Shown here: positions 44,139-52,914 of the stretch, piece by piece
Layout of the letters: the number at the start of each line of letters is the position of its first letter
How positions within the stretch are numbered: position 1 is the stretch's first letter
Origin: GCA-2718595 sp963935005
GTDB taxonomy: Bacteria > Gemmatimonadota > Gemmatimonadetes > Longimicrobiales > Gaopeijiaceae
DNA length: 64,000 nt
Assembly: GCA_963935005.1 (NCBI GenBank)
Contig: CAWWAX010000002.1
Coordinates: 1-64,000 of the forward strand
Direction: 5' to 3'
Program-made: the position numbers and the translations under genes
Notes under the pieces: generated by a model
Database searches by the model: none
Seen by the model: only the letters and a program-made list of their open reading frames with translations
Told to the model about the DNA's origin: nothing

Positions 44139-44709
44139 CTTTTGATCTCGATGTTGGCTTAGGATAGTCTGGATAATCTATATCACGGAACACTCCAACC
44201 TTAGCTCTTTTAATTTCATAAATTGGTTCATCATCAATCAATACTGTAGCATCGCCAATAACTACAGATGAACCTGAGTTGACCAAATCTTGATAGCGAA
44301 CAACCCTAACGTCGTATCTCATAACCCCGTCATAAGGCCTGATCTGTCCAAAAAACTCAACTTCAGAACAACCCAAAGCCCGTCCACTTCCCAAAGATCC
44401 CCTCCAGGCGCAATAAAGGCCTAGCAATTGCCACACACCATCCACACCCAAACATCCTGGTTGTACGGGATCTCCCAAAAAATGACACTGAAAAAACCAA
44501 TCGTCGACGTTGACGTCACGCTCGGCAACCATTCTGCCCTTATTACCCTTACGAGAAATGTGCTCTATTCGATCGATCATAAGCATCGGAGGCAACGGCA
44601 GCCTAGTGTTGTATCCTTTAGGGGCGTCACTAAAGAGGTTTCCATAGGCTAGCGCCAACACCTCTTCTTTCGAGAAATTAGAACGATTCTTAAAGTCTTC
44701 GTAATTCAC
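44116..44709 (-). CDS. FabA-type 3-hydroxyacyl-ACP dehydratase/isomerase
   Basis: About 197 residues from the GTG at 44709, which overlaps the KAS III stop as GTGA; the frame is open to 44745. The FabA active site is clear: WFFQCHFLGDPVQPGCLGVD and GVWQLLG carry the catalytic His and Asp. The LPLPPMLMIDRIEHI stretch is also FabA-like. FabA both dehydrates and isomerises trans-2 to cis-3 enoyl chains, allowing anaerobic unsaturated fatty-acid synthesis with a FabB-like ketosynthase. Whether isomerase activity is retained cannot be read from the sequence. Confidence 0.88.
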   Translation of the reverse strand: MNYEDFKNRSNFSKEEVLALAYGNLFSDAPKGYNTRLPLPPMLMIDRIEHISRKGNKGRMVAERDVNVDDWFFQCHFLGDPVQPGCLGVDGVWQLLGLYCAWRGSLGSGRALGCSEVEFFGQIRPYDGVMRYDVRVVRYQDLVNSGSSVVIGDATVLIDDEPIYEIKRAKVGVFRDIDYPDYPKPTSRSKGGRMGSE

Positions 44710-45701
44710 TGGCTTGCTCCGAATTGCAAAATGTAACTCGACCAAGAAAGACCAGAGCCGACACCTACAACTGCAATTTCATCGTGGTCCGACCACGAAT
44801 CCCAGTTCATCGACACCACTGAAGGCGCCCCAGCTGCTCCTGTATTTCCATAATGCTCCACATTGGTATGGTGTCTTTCTTTTTCAATCCCACAGCTATT
44901 ACAAACTGTTTCCAGCATCCTTAAGTTGGCCTGATGCCCTATGAAATGTAACCGGTAGCCAGGCGAAGGAAACACTTTTTGGATAGAACGAAGACAGCGG
45001 ATCGTTTTTTTAATAGCAAACATTTGAACCGTTCGACCTTCTTGCTGAAAATGACCAAACAACGGAACCACCACCTTGTCATATCCCGCAGGACTAGATT
45101 CAAAGGTATTATTTAGAATGCTCATAGTTGAGGGGGTTCTCGTTGAAATCACAGCAGCGGTCGTGCAGTCCCCCCACAATACAGATGCTGATCTATCTGA
45201 ATAATCAACGGTGGTAGTCAAGCTTTCTGGAGTTACTAACAAGATATACTCCGGTAATTTTTCTGGTTGCATCATTGAAATCATATACAAAGCAGCCCAC
45301 ATACTTGTACAAGCGGAATTTACGTCAATAGATGGAACTTCCATATCTAGAGCTCTGGCTATTGTACAGGCGTCAGCGGGAGATGAGAACCCCGGCCTAC
45401 TAGAACCTGCAATGACCATCCCGATAGATTCCTTGGATAAGCCAGCACGATCAAGGGCCAGTTGCGCTGCGATCTTTCCTGTAGTCGCGTGGGTATACAT
45501 GCTGGCTTCAGTAGTACCTCTAGGATCTAGATTCTGAGTTTCTTTGATATAGTCAAGAGACAACACAGTCCTCCTGCTGTGAATACCGACCCGCTCCAAA
45601 ATCCACTGCTCGTCAGTACCGATATCCAGCTCTTCTAAGAATTTATTAGTGATAATATTTTCAGGATGAAAATGACCGAGACCATGCAAGAAAAAACTCA
45701 T
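44706..45701 (-). CDS. Beta-ketoacyl-ACP synthase III-like initiating enzyme
   Basis: A 331-residue thiolase-fold enzyme of the KAS III group with an intact Cys-His-Asn triad: DVNSACTSMWAAL, FIGHQANLRML and HYGNTGAAGAPS. The N-terminal TDEQWILERVGIHSRR is typical. KAS III starts chains from acyl-CoA and malonyl-ACP; an unusual primer would explain a dedicated copy. It overlaps the preceding reductase by four bases (ATGA) and the FabA gene by four. Primer choice cannot be predicted from motifs. Confidence 0.88.
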   Translation of the reverse strand: MSFFLHGLGHFHPENIITNKFLEELDIGTDEQWILERVGIHSRRTVLSLDYIKETQNLDPRGTTEASMYTHATTGKIAAQLALDRAGLSKESIGMVIAGSSRPGFSSPADACTIARALDMEVPSIDVNSACTSMWAALYMISMMQPEKLPEYILLVTPESLTTTVDYSDRSASVLWGDCTTAAVISTRTPSTMSILNNTFESSPAGYDKVVVPLFGHFQQEGRTVQMFAIKKTIRCLRSIQKVFPSPGYRLHFIGHQANLRMLETVCNSCGIEKERHHTNVEHYGNTGAAGAPSVVSMNWDSWSDHDEIAVVGVGSGLSWSSYILQFGASQ

Positions 45702-46648
45702 CTAGAAGCCCCCGAGATACTCTCCCCTCCATCCACACGTATTATCTCACCATTAATCCAAGAAGACTCTGGCAGGGCCAGCAAGTAGACTACATTGGCC
45801 ACATCTGCCGGTGTTGTGAGTCTCTTAAAAGGATTGCGAATACGCGCTTGAGCTTTTAGGTGGTCATTCCCTGGAATCATACGAAGAGCGGGAGTGTCCG
45901 TTACACCCGCCTGGATGATATTCGATCTAATACCCAAAGAGGCCATTTCAACAGCGATTGAACGCGAAACTGACTCCAAGGCCACCTTCGCAGCTCCAAC
46001 CGCCGCATAGCCTTTCCAGGCGATCCTATTCCCCTCACTGGTCAACCCCAGGACTCGTGCATCTTCGGAGAATAACTTCCTTTCTGCCACAGCTTGGGTC
46101 CACGCCAAAAGATTAGTACCCATCGACTCAATGGTGCGGGCCATATCTTCTTCCTCAAGAAAACTCTCTGAAGAATAATTTGGAGGAGTGGTTAAGCCTT
46201 GCAAGCCATCACAGCCTTCAGCGAAGAGCTTGTCCACAACTCCAGCCAACTTAGAATCTTCAACGCCAAGCTCGTCAGCTAATCGCTTACGAGAATCCTC
46301 ATTTGTCACACTTTCTGGAGCAATCAGTTTCAAATTGCCAAAAGCTATAGAGTGTAGCACAACTCTAACCTTTCCAGTGACGTCCAGTGTCTCCCCTAAT
46401 TCATCCAAAATCTCTTTTCTCACATCCGAATTAAGCGCATCTTTGTTGAAACTCAGCAAGGACACCCCCTCACTACGGATCTTGTCGAACTCGGGTTCGA
46501 TACGGCTCATAGCACCTCGCCTATCCCTATGTACAAGACAAATATTTAAACCGTGACAAGCCAATTTCTGTGCCGTAGCGAGCCCGAAACCACTGGAACC
46601 ACCTAAAATGATCGCCCATTCGTCAGAGGAAAATACCTTAGAAGACAT
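45698..46648 (-). CDS. Enoyl-ACP reductase-like SDR, first gene of accessory FAS operon
   Basis: A 316-residue short-chain dehydrogenase. The catalytic pair has FabI spacing, YAAVGAAK (Tyr-x6-Lys), and VVLHSIAFGN matches the FabI HSIAF segment. The cofactor loop is a standard SDR GGSSGFGLA, not the FabI GxxxxxSxxxG form, and the protein is about 50 residues longer than FabI. ENDING motif INGEIIRVDGGES is the usual SDR C-terminus. It is likely the enoyl reductase, since no other is in the operon, though a ketoreductase role is not excluded. AGGAGG sits upstream of the ATG. Confidence 0.8.
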   Translation of the reverse strand: MSSKVFSSDEWAIILGGSSGFGLATAQKLACHGLNICLVHRDRRGAMSRIEPEFDKIRSEGVSLLSFNKDALNSDVRKEILDELGETLDVTGKVRVVLHSIAFGNLKLIAPESVTNEDSRKRLADELGVEDSKLAGVVDKLFAEGCDGLQGLTTPPNYSSESFLEEEDMARTIESMGTNLLAWTQAVAERKLFSEDARVLGLTSEGNRIAWKGYAAVGAAKVALESVSRSIAVEMASLGIRSNIIQAGVTDTPALRMIPGNDHLKAQARIRNPFKRLTTPADVANVVYLLALPESSWINGEIIRVDGGESISGASR

Positions 46649-46668
46649 TTGAAATTATTCCTCCTATT

Positions 46669-46938
46669 CTAAGAACCGAAAACATTCAGTTGTCGATTGT
46701 ACTTGATTGTTAGAGATCGACCTAGGGGTCCACGTGCCATCCCATTCACTAGATCTTCAAACCCCTGAATATCATTGTATACAGCAAATAAACCAGTACC
46801 AGCAGTATTCAGCCATCCAAATCTGAGATTTGCCGATAGTCTATCGATTTGATCACTATATTCCACCAAAGAATGAAGATAAATGCGTGGAGAGAAAAAC
46901 ATCACCTCTGCCATACCAGGAATCTTAGTTTCAAACAT
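46669..46938 (-). pseudogene. C-terminal remnant of a DUF5916/CBM9 outer-membrane barrel gene
   Basis: An 89-codon frame whose translation matches only the last strands of DUF5916-type barrel proteins: MFFSPRIYLHSLVEYSDQID, SANLRFGWLNTAGTGLFAVY and PLGRSLTIKYNRQLNVF. Full-length members have 700 or more residues with an N-terminal CBM9-like domain, none of which is present; immediately upstream the M28 peptidase begins to end in another frame. So this is a relic, 20 bp upstream of the first gene of the FAS operon, and marks a deletion or insertion junction. Confidence 0.7.
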
Positions 46939-46951
46939 TCTTTTACCTATG

Positions 46952-48370
46952 TTATCGAGGCAAGCGCTCTGGCATTTCAGCCACTACGTAAGCCATAACC
47001 GCCATCGTAGCAACTACCCTGGCTAGCTCATCAGGATCAAGCTTATCTAAAGTGTCACCATTTGTATGGTGGTACCAAAAATACTTGGAACCATCTACTT
47101 GAAGGCCCATACCTGGAACACCCTCGGCCATAAGTGGAGCAATATCTGCTCCTCCGCCTCCTCTAGTAATGGAATTCGAACCGACTGGTTCCAGTAAAGC
47201 CCCTATAGCACTCACTATTTGAAATGCTTCTTCTGAGCCAGTGAAACCAAAACCTTGTGGTGAGAATACCCCTCCATCTGACTCCATAGCCAAAACATGC
47301 TTGCTACCATCAGGATCATTCTGTCTTCGATATTCATCTCCGCCAGGACCTCCGTTTTCCTCACTGGTCCACCCCACTGCACGGATAGTTCGACGAGGCC
47401 TCAAACCCAATTCCTTAAGCAATCGGATAGCTTCCCAAGCCGCCACTACCCCACCTCCATCATCCATCGCCCCCTGGCCTACATCCCAGGAATCGATATG
47501 CCCTCCAAAGACTACGATTTCTTCCGGAAATTCCCTTCCTGTTATTTCACTCATAACATTGCGTGAAGGTGCATCTGGGAACCATTCAGCCCCCATGATA
47601 AGGTTGACCTCCACTCTCTGATCCCTGTCTATGATCCTTTTTATCATCATGGAATGTTCCATCGTAATAGCTGCTGCAGGAATTCGAGTCACACCATCCT
47701 GGTAAGACATGTTTCCAGTGTGTGGAGTCTGGATTCCAAAAGGGCCTACAGATCTCAACAACATCGCTACGGCACCGGCTTTTGCAGCTTCGACAGCTCC
47801 TTGACGCCGGTATAAACCCGTTTCTCCATAGGTCGTGAACTCAACGTCGTACAAAACTATACGTCCTGCGGCCTCTTCTTTTCGCTGATTTAGCTCTTCA
47901 AAACTATTCACAACCATGACTTCTGCTTTTATACCGCCGACAGGCGTCCCTATACTTCCGCCGAGACCAAGCATCGGCATCGGCATTACTCTGGGTAAAG
48001 TCATGATTACAGACTCTTGGCCTCTTTCCCAATGAGGTACCATCACATGATCTGTACGAACATTGTCGAGTCCGTCGTTCTCCATTTGCTGCACAATCCA
48101 ATCGATCGCCTGTTCTAAGGCTACACTGCCACTTAATCTGTGGCCAAAAGTGTCTACAAGATCTCCTAGGCGTTCATAGGCCCGATGGGTCCCAGTAGCT
48201 GCTTCGATAATTCTATTCGCATCTCTTTGATAAACGGACATTGCAACATCCTGACCTGCAACTCCAGAATAAAACCCAAGGAAGCTAGCTCCCAAACATA
48301 AAAGGATTGCTCGACGAAAAACCTGTACGACTTTCGACTCTTTTACCCATTCTAAATGTAGTCTATTCAT
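46952..48370 (-). CDS. Exported M28-family aminopeptidase/carboxypeptidase
   Basis: A 472-residue di-zinc peptidase with a signal peptide (AILLCLGASFLGFYSGVAG). The metal ligands are visible in order: GGHIDSWDVGQGAMDDGGG (His, Asp), TSEENGGPGG (catalytic Glu and ligand Glu), AMESDGG (Asp) and YHHTNGDTLDKLD (His). A PA-type insert (about 130-250) precedes the catalytic domain, as in carboxypeptidase Q relatives. It digests peptides outside the cytoplasm. A truncated barrel gene follows it by 13 bp. Confidence 0.9.
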   Translation of the reverse strand: MNRLHLEWVKESKVVQVFRRAILLCLGASFLGFYSGVAGQDVAMSVYQRDANRIIEAATGTHRAYERLGDLVDTFGHRLSGSVALEQAIDWIVQQMENDGLDNVRTDHVMVPHWERGQESVIMTLPRVMPMPMLGLGGSIGTPVGGIKAEVMVVNSFEELNQRKEEAAGRIVLYDVEFTTYGETGLYRRQGAVEAAKAGAVAMLLRSVGPFGIQTPHTGNMSYQDGVTRIPAAAITMEHSMMIKRIIDRDQRVEVNLIMGAEWFPDAPSRNVMSEITGREFPEEIVVFGGHIDSWDVGQGAMDDGGGVVAAWEAIRLLKELGLRPRRTIRAVGWTSEENGGPGGDEYRRQNDPDGSKHVLAMESDGGVFSPQGFGFTGSEEAFQIVSAIGALLEPVGSNSITRGGGGADIAPLMAEGVPGMGLQVDGSKYFWYHHTNGDTLDKLDPDELARVVATMAVMAYVVAEMPERLPR

Positions 48371-48420
48371 TTTCCATTTCTCCTATGAAGCGATATTCCA
48401 CGAGTGACCTTTTCCACCAT

Positions 48421-49011
48421 TTATTTCCCGTCTTTGGGACAAGGCTTGTAATCGACTTGATCATCCTCTTCGATCCAGGAACCACATTTCTCATCCATAC
48501 AAAATACTCCCTTTGACCTTAGCCCCCCATCTTCATCATATTCCTCGTAAGGTCCATGCTGGTGGTCGCCTTTCCAGTTCACTTTTTCATGGATCTGACC
48601 ATTAGCATAATACTCTATCCATAAACCATTTCTCCGACCCGCATCGTAAAATCCTCTCTGTTGCAACTGGCCGTTATCATAGTTCTCCCTGTACTCGCCA
48701 ACCCTACTTTCACTGTTCTCACCTTCTTCAAACTGTGTAATCTTCCAAACTGACCCATTCTGATGAAAGGATGTCCAGATACCTATTCTCTTGCCAAAAG
48801 AGTACTCTCCCAAGACTGAGACCTCACCATTCACAAAATACTCTTTGTACTTTCCATCTCTTTGTCCTCTATAGTGTCCACCTTCTCTTAACAGAGGGCG
48901 TTCTTCATAGTAATCTTTGAACCAACCCCTTCCCCTAGGCGCTCCACAACCCGGACAAGCAGATGCCTTGTCTGAGATTTCTTTAGAACATTCATAGCAT
49001 GAAACCAACAC
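48421..49011 (-). CDS. MORN/YwqK-repeat protein with N-terminal zinc ribbon
   Basis: A 196-residue protein. The start is a small zinc ribbon (LVSCYECSKEI then ACPGCGAP). Six or so MORN-type repeats follow, each of the form GxWxxYxxNGxL: YKEYFVNGEVSVLGEYSFGK, IWTSFHQNGSVWKITQFEEG, YRENYDNGQLQQRGFYDAGR, WIEYYANGQIHEKVNWKGD. YwqK-like proteins are sometimes annotated as antitoxins, but no toxin gene is adjacent. It has no signal peptide, so it is probably cytoplasmic. Function unknown. Confidence 0.75.
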   Translation of the reverse strand: MLVSCYECSKEISDKASACPGCGAPRGRGWFKDYYEERPLLREGGHYRGQRDGKYKEYFVNGEVSVLGEYSFGKRIGIWTSFHQNGSVWKITQFEEGENSESRVGEYRENYDNGQLQQRGFYDAGRRNGLWIEYYANGQIHEKVNWKGDHQHGPYEEYDEDGGLRSKGVFCMDEKCGSWIEEDDQVDYKPCPKDGK

Positions 49012-49063
49012 TATTTATTAACACTCCCCATTTAAATCTATTTCTATGTTTATGGTCAACATA

Positions 49064-50155
49064 TTAATCACTAGTCTTGATGTTTATTTGCTCTAGAGCC
49101 CAAGCGGCATGCTCACGTACTAAGGATTCTGGATCATCTAGTGCTCGCCGTAATACGGGAATACACTCGGAAGAACCCCAGTTGCCCATAGCTACACAAA
49201 CATTTCTCAGCAGTCCCTTGCGTTTTGCACGATTGATGGGTGATTTTCTATACCTAGCCTGAAAGCCTGCCTCGTCCATCTTAACCAGTTCCTCTCCTAA
49301 ATCCAGCAAGTCAGGCCCATCCAGTTCCTCTCCTGTTTTAAATGCAGGCTCCGATGTCGATGTAGCAAATCTTTTGTTCCAAGGGCAAACATCCTGACAA
49401 ATGTCACATCCGTATACCCTATTCCCTATCTTAGGTCGCAATTCAAAAGGGATACTTCCCTTATGCTCGATGGTCAGATACGAGATACATTTTCGTGCAT
49501 CCATAACTGGAGCCCCATTGGAGTCTCGCCCCAAAAGTGCACCGGTTGGACAGCTGTCCAAACAATCTCTACACGACCCGCAATGATCCTTCGAAAAAGA
49601 TTGATCGGGCGAGATATCCAAATCCATCAGTAGCACTCCTAAGAAGAAAAACGATCCCTTCCTAGGATTAATAAGCATAGTGTTTTTACCAAACCATCCA
49701 ATGCCAGCTCTCTGTGCTAACTCTCTCTCCAGTATAGGTCCCGTATCCACGTACAGGCGTGCTTCTACCCCATTGTCTACAAAATCATTCAGCCAGCTAT
49801 GGAGATCCTTTAGTTTCTTTCCGATGACATCATGGTAATCTTCACCCCGGGCATACCTTGCAAAAATAGCCCGGGATTGATCATCAAGGTGATCGATAGA
49901 ATCGTCCTGGAAATAGTTTTGTGCGACCACCAGTGCTGTCTGGACGGAAGGCAAGGTTTCGGTGAGATCAGAACGCCTACTCACTGAATCTTTTCTAGCC
50001 AAATATTGCATTTCACCGTGCGAGCCCTCGTCCAACCAGTCCAGGTAAAAATCCATATGAGAACTTGGCTCTACACTCGCGATACCATAATACTCAAACC
50101 CCAGTGTTTGAATCTTTTTCTCTAGGCTCTGTCTAAAGTCTACTTTTTCGCTCAT
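49064..50155 (-). CDS. queG: Epoxyqueuosine reductase QueG
   Basis: A 363-residue cobalamin and Fe-S enzyme for the last step of queuosine synthesis in tRNA. Seen are the cobalamin-domain segments YLDWLDEGSHGEMQYLARK and YVDTGPILERELAQRAGIGW with GKNTMLINP, two 4Fe-4S motifs CGSCRDCLDSCPTG and CDICQDVCPWN, and a C-terminal HEAT-like segment CIPVLRRALDDPESLVREHA. The length and domain order are normal. No other queuosine genes are nearby. It starts divergently from the class V aminotransferase gene. Confidence 0.95.
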   Translation of the reverse strand: MSEKVDFRQSLEKKIQTLGFEYYGIASVEPSSHMDFYLDWLDEGSHGEMQYLARKDSVSRRSDLTETLPSVQTALVVAQNYFQDDSIDHLDDQSRAIFARYARGEDYHDVIGKKLKDLHSWLNDFVDNGVEARLYVDTGPILERELAQRAGIGWFGKNTMLINPRKGSFFFLGVLLMDLDISPDQSFSKDHCGSCRDCLDSCPTGALLGRDSNGAPVMDARKCISYLTIEHKGSIPFELRPKIGNRVYGCDICQDVCPWNKRFATSTSEPAFKTGEELDGPDLLDLGEELVKMDEAGFQARYRKSPINRAKRKGLLRNVCVAMGNWGSSECIPVLRRALDDPESLVREHAAWALEQINIKTSD

Positions 50156-50276
50156 AGCACCCTATCGTTGCATACCGACAAACCTTAAGGTTACATCTTC
50201 ACTTCCAAATACCAGGATAAACAAACCTACAAACTCTTTCGAGTGCCAGCACACTTACTAATTTGAGAACCTACCC

Positions 50277-51395
50277 ATGGAGCTTAACAAAATCCGTTCG
50301 GAATTCCCCATCCTCAAAAATAAGACCTATTTAAACTCCTGTTCCCTTGGGGCCCTCTCCCTGCGTTCCATGAGTCATTTAGAGGAGTTTCAGAAAATAT
50401 GGAACGACTGGGGTGCTTCCGCTTGGTATAACACCTGGGGAAACGTCATAGAGGAACTCCGCGGTCGTGTCTCTACATTCTTAAACATCCAACCAGAGGA
50501 ATTAGCTTTTTTGCCCTCCACATCCACTGCACTATCGGTAATAGCTGAATCTGTTAGCTACAGAAAACGAAATAAAGTTATCTGTACCGAGTTGGACTTT
50601 CCGACCCTGGCATTTCAATGGGCAGTCAAGCCAGATATCGAATTGGTTGTTCTCCCCAGTATTGATGGAATCCACATCGATCCTCAACAGTTCGCCGATG
50701 CAGTGGATGAAAAAACCGCCTTCATTGCTACTAGCCACGTTTTTTACACCACTGGCTATATTCAGGATATAGAGGTCCTGGCTGATATAGCACACAAATC
50801 TGGCGCTTTCTTACTTGTTGATGGATATCAAGCACCTGGACAAATACCTGTCGACTTGAAAAATAGTTTGGTGGATTTCTATACCACTGGATCCCTCAAA
50901 TGGCTGTGTGGAGGACCGGGTCTTTCTTATCTTTATGTTCGGAATGAACTCATAGAAACAATGCAACCAAGAATCACAAGCTGGTTTGCCTCCAGAGATC
51001 AATTCGATTTTCAGCTAGATCAATTCGAGCCGCGTCAGGACTCTCGGCGATTCGAAATGGGTACCCCTGCGCTCCCTACTATATATACCGCATTGGGTGG
51101 CCAAAAATGTATCGACGAAGTCGGTATAGAAAAGATACACAATAGAAACACCTTTCTGAGAGAATACCTTATTGACAACCTCCTACAGCTGGGCCTAGAC
51201 CTAACAATTGCAGAAGACCCCACAAGTCGCTCAGCTATAGTGATGATCAAGTCAGATCACCCTGAAAGGATTGTAGCAAAATTGTCTGAGAAAGATGTCA
51301 TCCTTGACAATCGGCCAGGACATGTCAGAGTAAGCCCGCATTTCTACAATACTACCGAAGACCTCGATCGTCTCATCAACTGCTGGCCAACCTAA
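50277..51395 (+). CDS. Class V aminotransferase (cysteine desulfurase/kynureninase-like)
   Basis: A 372-residue PLP enzyme. The N-terminal KTYLNSCSLGALSLRSM and EELAFLPSTSTALSVI bind the phosphate side. DGYQAPGQIPVDLK gives the ring-stacking and aspartate region, and the PLP lysine is in TTGSLKWLCGGPG. There is no mobile catalytic cysteine loop that would mark a committed desulfurase, so it could be a kynureninase-, isopenicillin-epimerase- or lyase-type member. The gene is convergent with a MazG-like gene 16 bp away and otherwise solitary. Confidence 0.82.
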   Translation: MELNKIRSEFPILKNKTYLNSCSLGALSLRSMSHLEEFQKIWNDWGASAWYNTWGNVIEELRGRVSTFLNIQPEELAFLPSTSTALSVIAESVSYRKRNKVICTELDFPTLAFQWAVKPDIELVVLPSIDGIHIDPQQFADAVDEKTAFIATSHVFYTTGYIQDIEVLADIAHKSGAFLLVDGYQAPGQIPVDLKNSLVDFYTTGSLKWLCGGPGLSYLYVRNELIETMQPRITSWFASRDQFDFQLDQFEPRQDSRRFEMGTPALPTIYTALGGQKCIDEVGIEKIHNRNTFLREYLIDNLLQLGLDLTIAEDPTSRSAIVMIKSDHPERIVAKLSEKDVILDNRPGHVRVSPHFYNTTEDLDRLINCWPT

Positions 51396-51411
51396 TGCAA
51401 CCATGTTGACC

Positions 51412-51744
51412 TTAGGAACCAGCTTCCTGGGAATCCACCTTAAGTGTCCACCTATCACTATCTCGATCTCGGTATTTCTTCATGACAGACTGGAAAGCCT
51501 CTCCTAGATCGATATCCTGGCTGTTCGCAATACAAATGATTACGAATAAAACGTCAGCTAATTCTTCGGACACTTCCTGATCTTTCTCCTCTATTTTCTT
51601 CGACTTACTACCAAAGTTGTGGTTCATAATACGGGAGAGCTCTCCCACTTCTTCCATCAACCGGGCAAGGTTATCCAAGGGAGGCCAGTAACCCTCTTCA
51701 AATCGAGAAATCCATTCATCAACCTGTTTTTGTAATTCCCTCAT
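51412..51744 (-). CDS. MazG-like nucleotide pyrophosphohydrolase
   Basis: A 110-residue all-alpha NTP-PPase. The metal motif is LMEEVGELSRIMNH (EExxE) and EVSEELADVLFVIICI (ExxD), with WPPLDNLARL in the first helix. It hydrolyses non-canonical or excess (d)NTPs to NMP and pyrophosphate. Its ATG overlaps the stop of the quinone-oxidoreductase-like gene (ATGA). Its short single-domain form resembles MazG-like house-cleaning enzymes and phage or plasmid MazG homologues. Confidence 0.87.
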   Translation of the reverse strand: MRELQKQVDEWISRFEEGYWPPLDNLARLMEEVGELSRIMNHNFGSKSKKIEEKDQEVSEELADVLFVIICIANSQDIDLGEAFQSVMKKYRDRDSDRWTLKVDSQEAGS

Positions 51745-52766
51745 GGTACCAGCACCAGTTTGCCGAAGACCTCTCCTCTCTCAAGTAAATCATGCGCTTC
51801 ACCGATCTGGTTTAGAGGCATGACAGCGTGTATGGATGGCTCCAGCTTTCCCTCAAAGATGAGTCGCATAACCCTTTGAAATTCCTTAGGATTTCCCATG
51901 GTGCAACCTATAATCGACAGTTGCTTCCAAAAAATAGACCGAACATCGCTCGTTACTGCTGACCCCCCAGTGCCGCCGAATACCAAGAGTCGACCGCTTT
52001 GTGCCATTGATCGCAAACAGCTTTCCCACATCGGTTCTCCCACAGAGTCAAGAACCACGTTTACTCCACGTTTCTTGGTGTCCTTCCATAATTCCCGAGC
52101 AAAATCCACCAGCTCCCGATCATATACATAATCTGCTCCAAGAGATTTGACCTGAGCTACTTTTTCAGATCCTTTGGTGACAGCATAAACGCTCGCACCC
52201 ATCAATTTTGCTATTTGTATAGCAGCAGTGGAAACTCCACCCGAAGCCCCAGTTATCAAAACACTTTCTCCAGGACAAAGCTTCCCCTTACCAATTAAAG
52301 CATGCCAGGCTGTCACATATGCCACTGGAGCTGCTGCTGCTAATTCGAATGGAATATGTTCTGGGATTTCCATGAGGTTCTTAACAGGAACGACACAATA
52401 TTCGGCCATACCACCTTGGGTGTGTTCACCTAAGATCTGAAAAGGTCTTTCAAATGAGGAAAGCCCAGAATTCTGGGCTTCGTACCACTCATAATTCAAC
52501 GATGGATTGACTACTACCCTTGCTCCCAAGACCGACCTGTCGACATCTGGGCCCACAAGATCAATGACCCCCGCTAAATCCGACCCACCAATATGCGGCA
52601 TAGGAATTTCAAAAGGAAGTCCACGGCGAGCCCACAGATCTAAGTGGTTCATAGCAACCGCTCGGACCTCTATCCTGACTTCTGCTGGTCCTGGGATCGG
52701 AGAATCAATCTCTCCAATTTCCATTACTTCAGGACCACCATGCCTTGAAAAAAAAGCCGCTCTCAT
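51741..52766 (-). CDS. Zinc-independent MDR quinone oxidoreductase-like protein
   Basis: A 341-residue MDR protein from the ATG at 52766 (MRAAFFSRHGGPEVMEIGEI); a frame to 52808 exists but is unlike the family. It has HIGGSDLAGVIDLVGPDVD, VLITGASGGVSTAAIQIAKL (Rossmann fold) and a DSVGEPMWESCLRSM segment. The catalytic-zinc cysteine of alcohol dehydrogenases is lacking, and the structural-zinc loop is absent. It probably reduces quinones or enones with NADPH. It is coupled to the MazG-like gene by a 4-bp overlap. Confidence 0.87.
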   Translation of the reverse strand: MRAAFFSRHGGPEVMEIGEIDSPIPGPAEVRIEVRAVAMNHLDLWARRGLPFEIPMPHIGGSDLAGVIDLVGPDVDRSVLGARVVVNPSLNYEWYEAQNSGLSSFERPFQILGEHTQGGMAEYCVVPVKNLMEIPEHIPFELAAAAPVAYVTAWHALIGKGKLCPGESVLITGASGGVSTAAIQIAKLMGASVYAVTKGSEKVAQVKSLGADYVYDRELVDFARELWKDTKKRGVNVVLDSVGEPMWESCLRSMAQSGRLLVFGGTGGSAVTSDVRSIFWKQLSIIGCTMGNPKEFQRVMRLIFEGKLEPSIHAVMPLNQIGEAHDLLERGEVFGKLVLVP

Positions 52767-52914
52767 TTTATTTCCTTTAGAAGTGACAAGCCGAATACTT
52801 GGGGCCATACTACCTTCTAGAAAAGCATATCACAAACCATAGATCTGCTACTTTAGACAATTCACCCCTTTTATACTTGTCACAGTTGGTCAATTAACGG
52901 GAATAATACTCATC

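Noticed and set aside
48421..49011. Toxin-antitoxin locus suggested by the YwqK-type antitoxin label
   Set aside because: No toxin-like gene lies next to it; the name comes from a loosely annotated repeat family.
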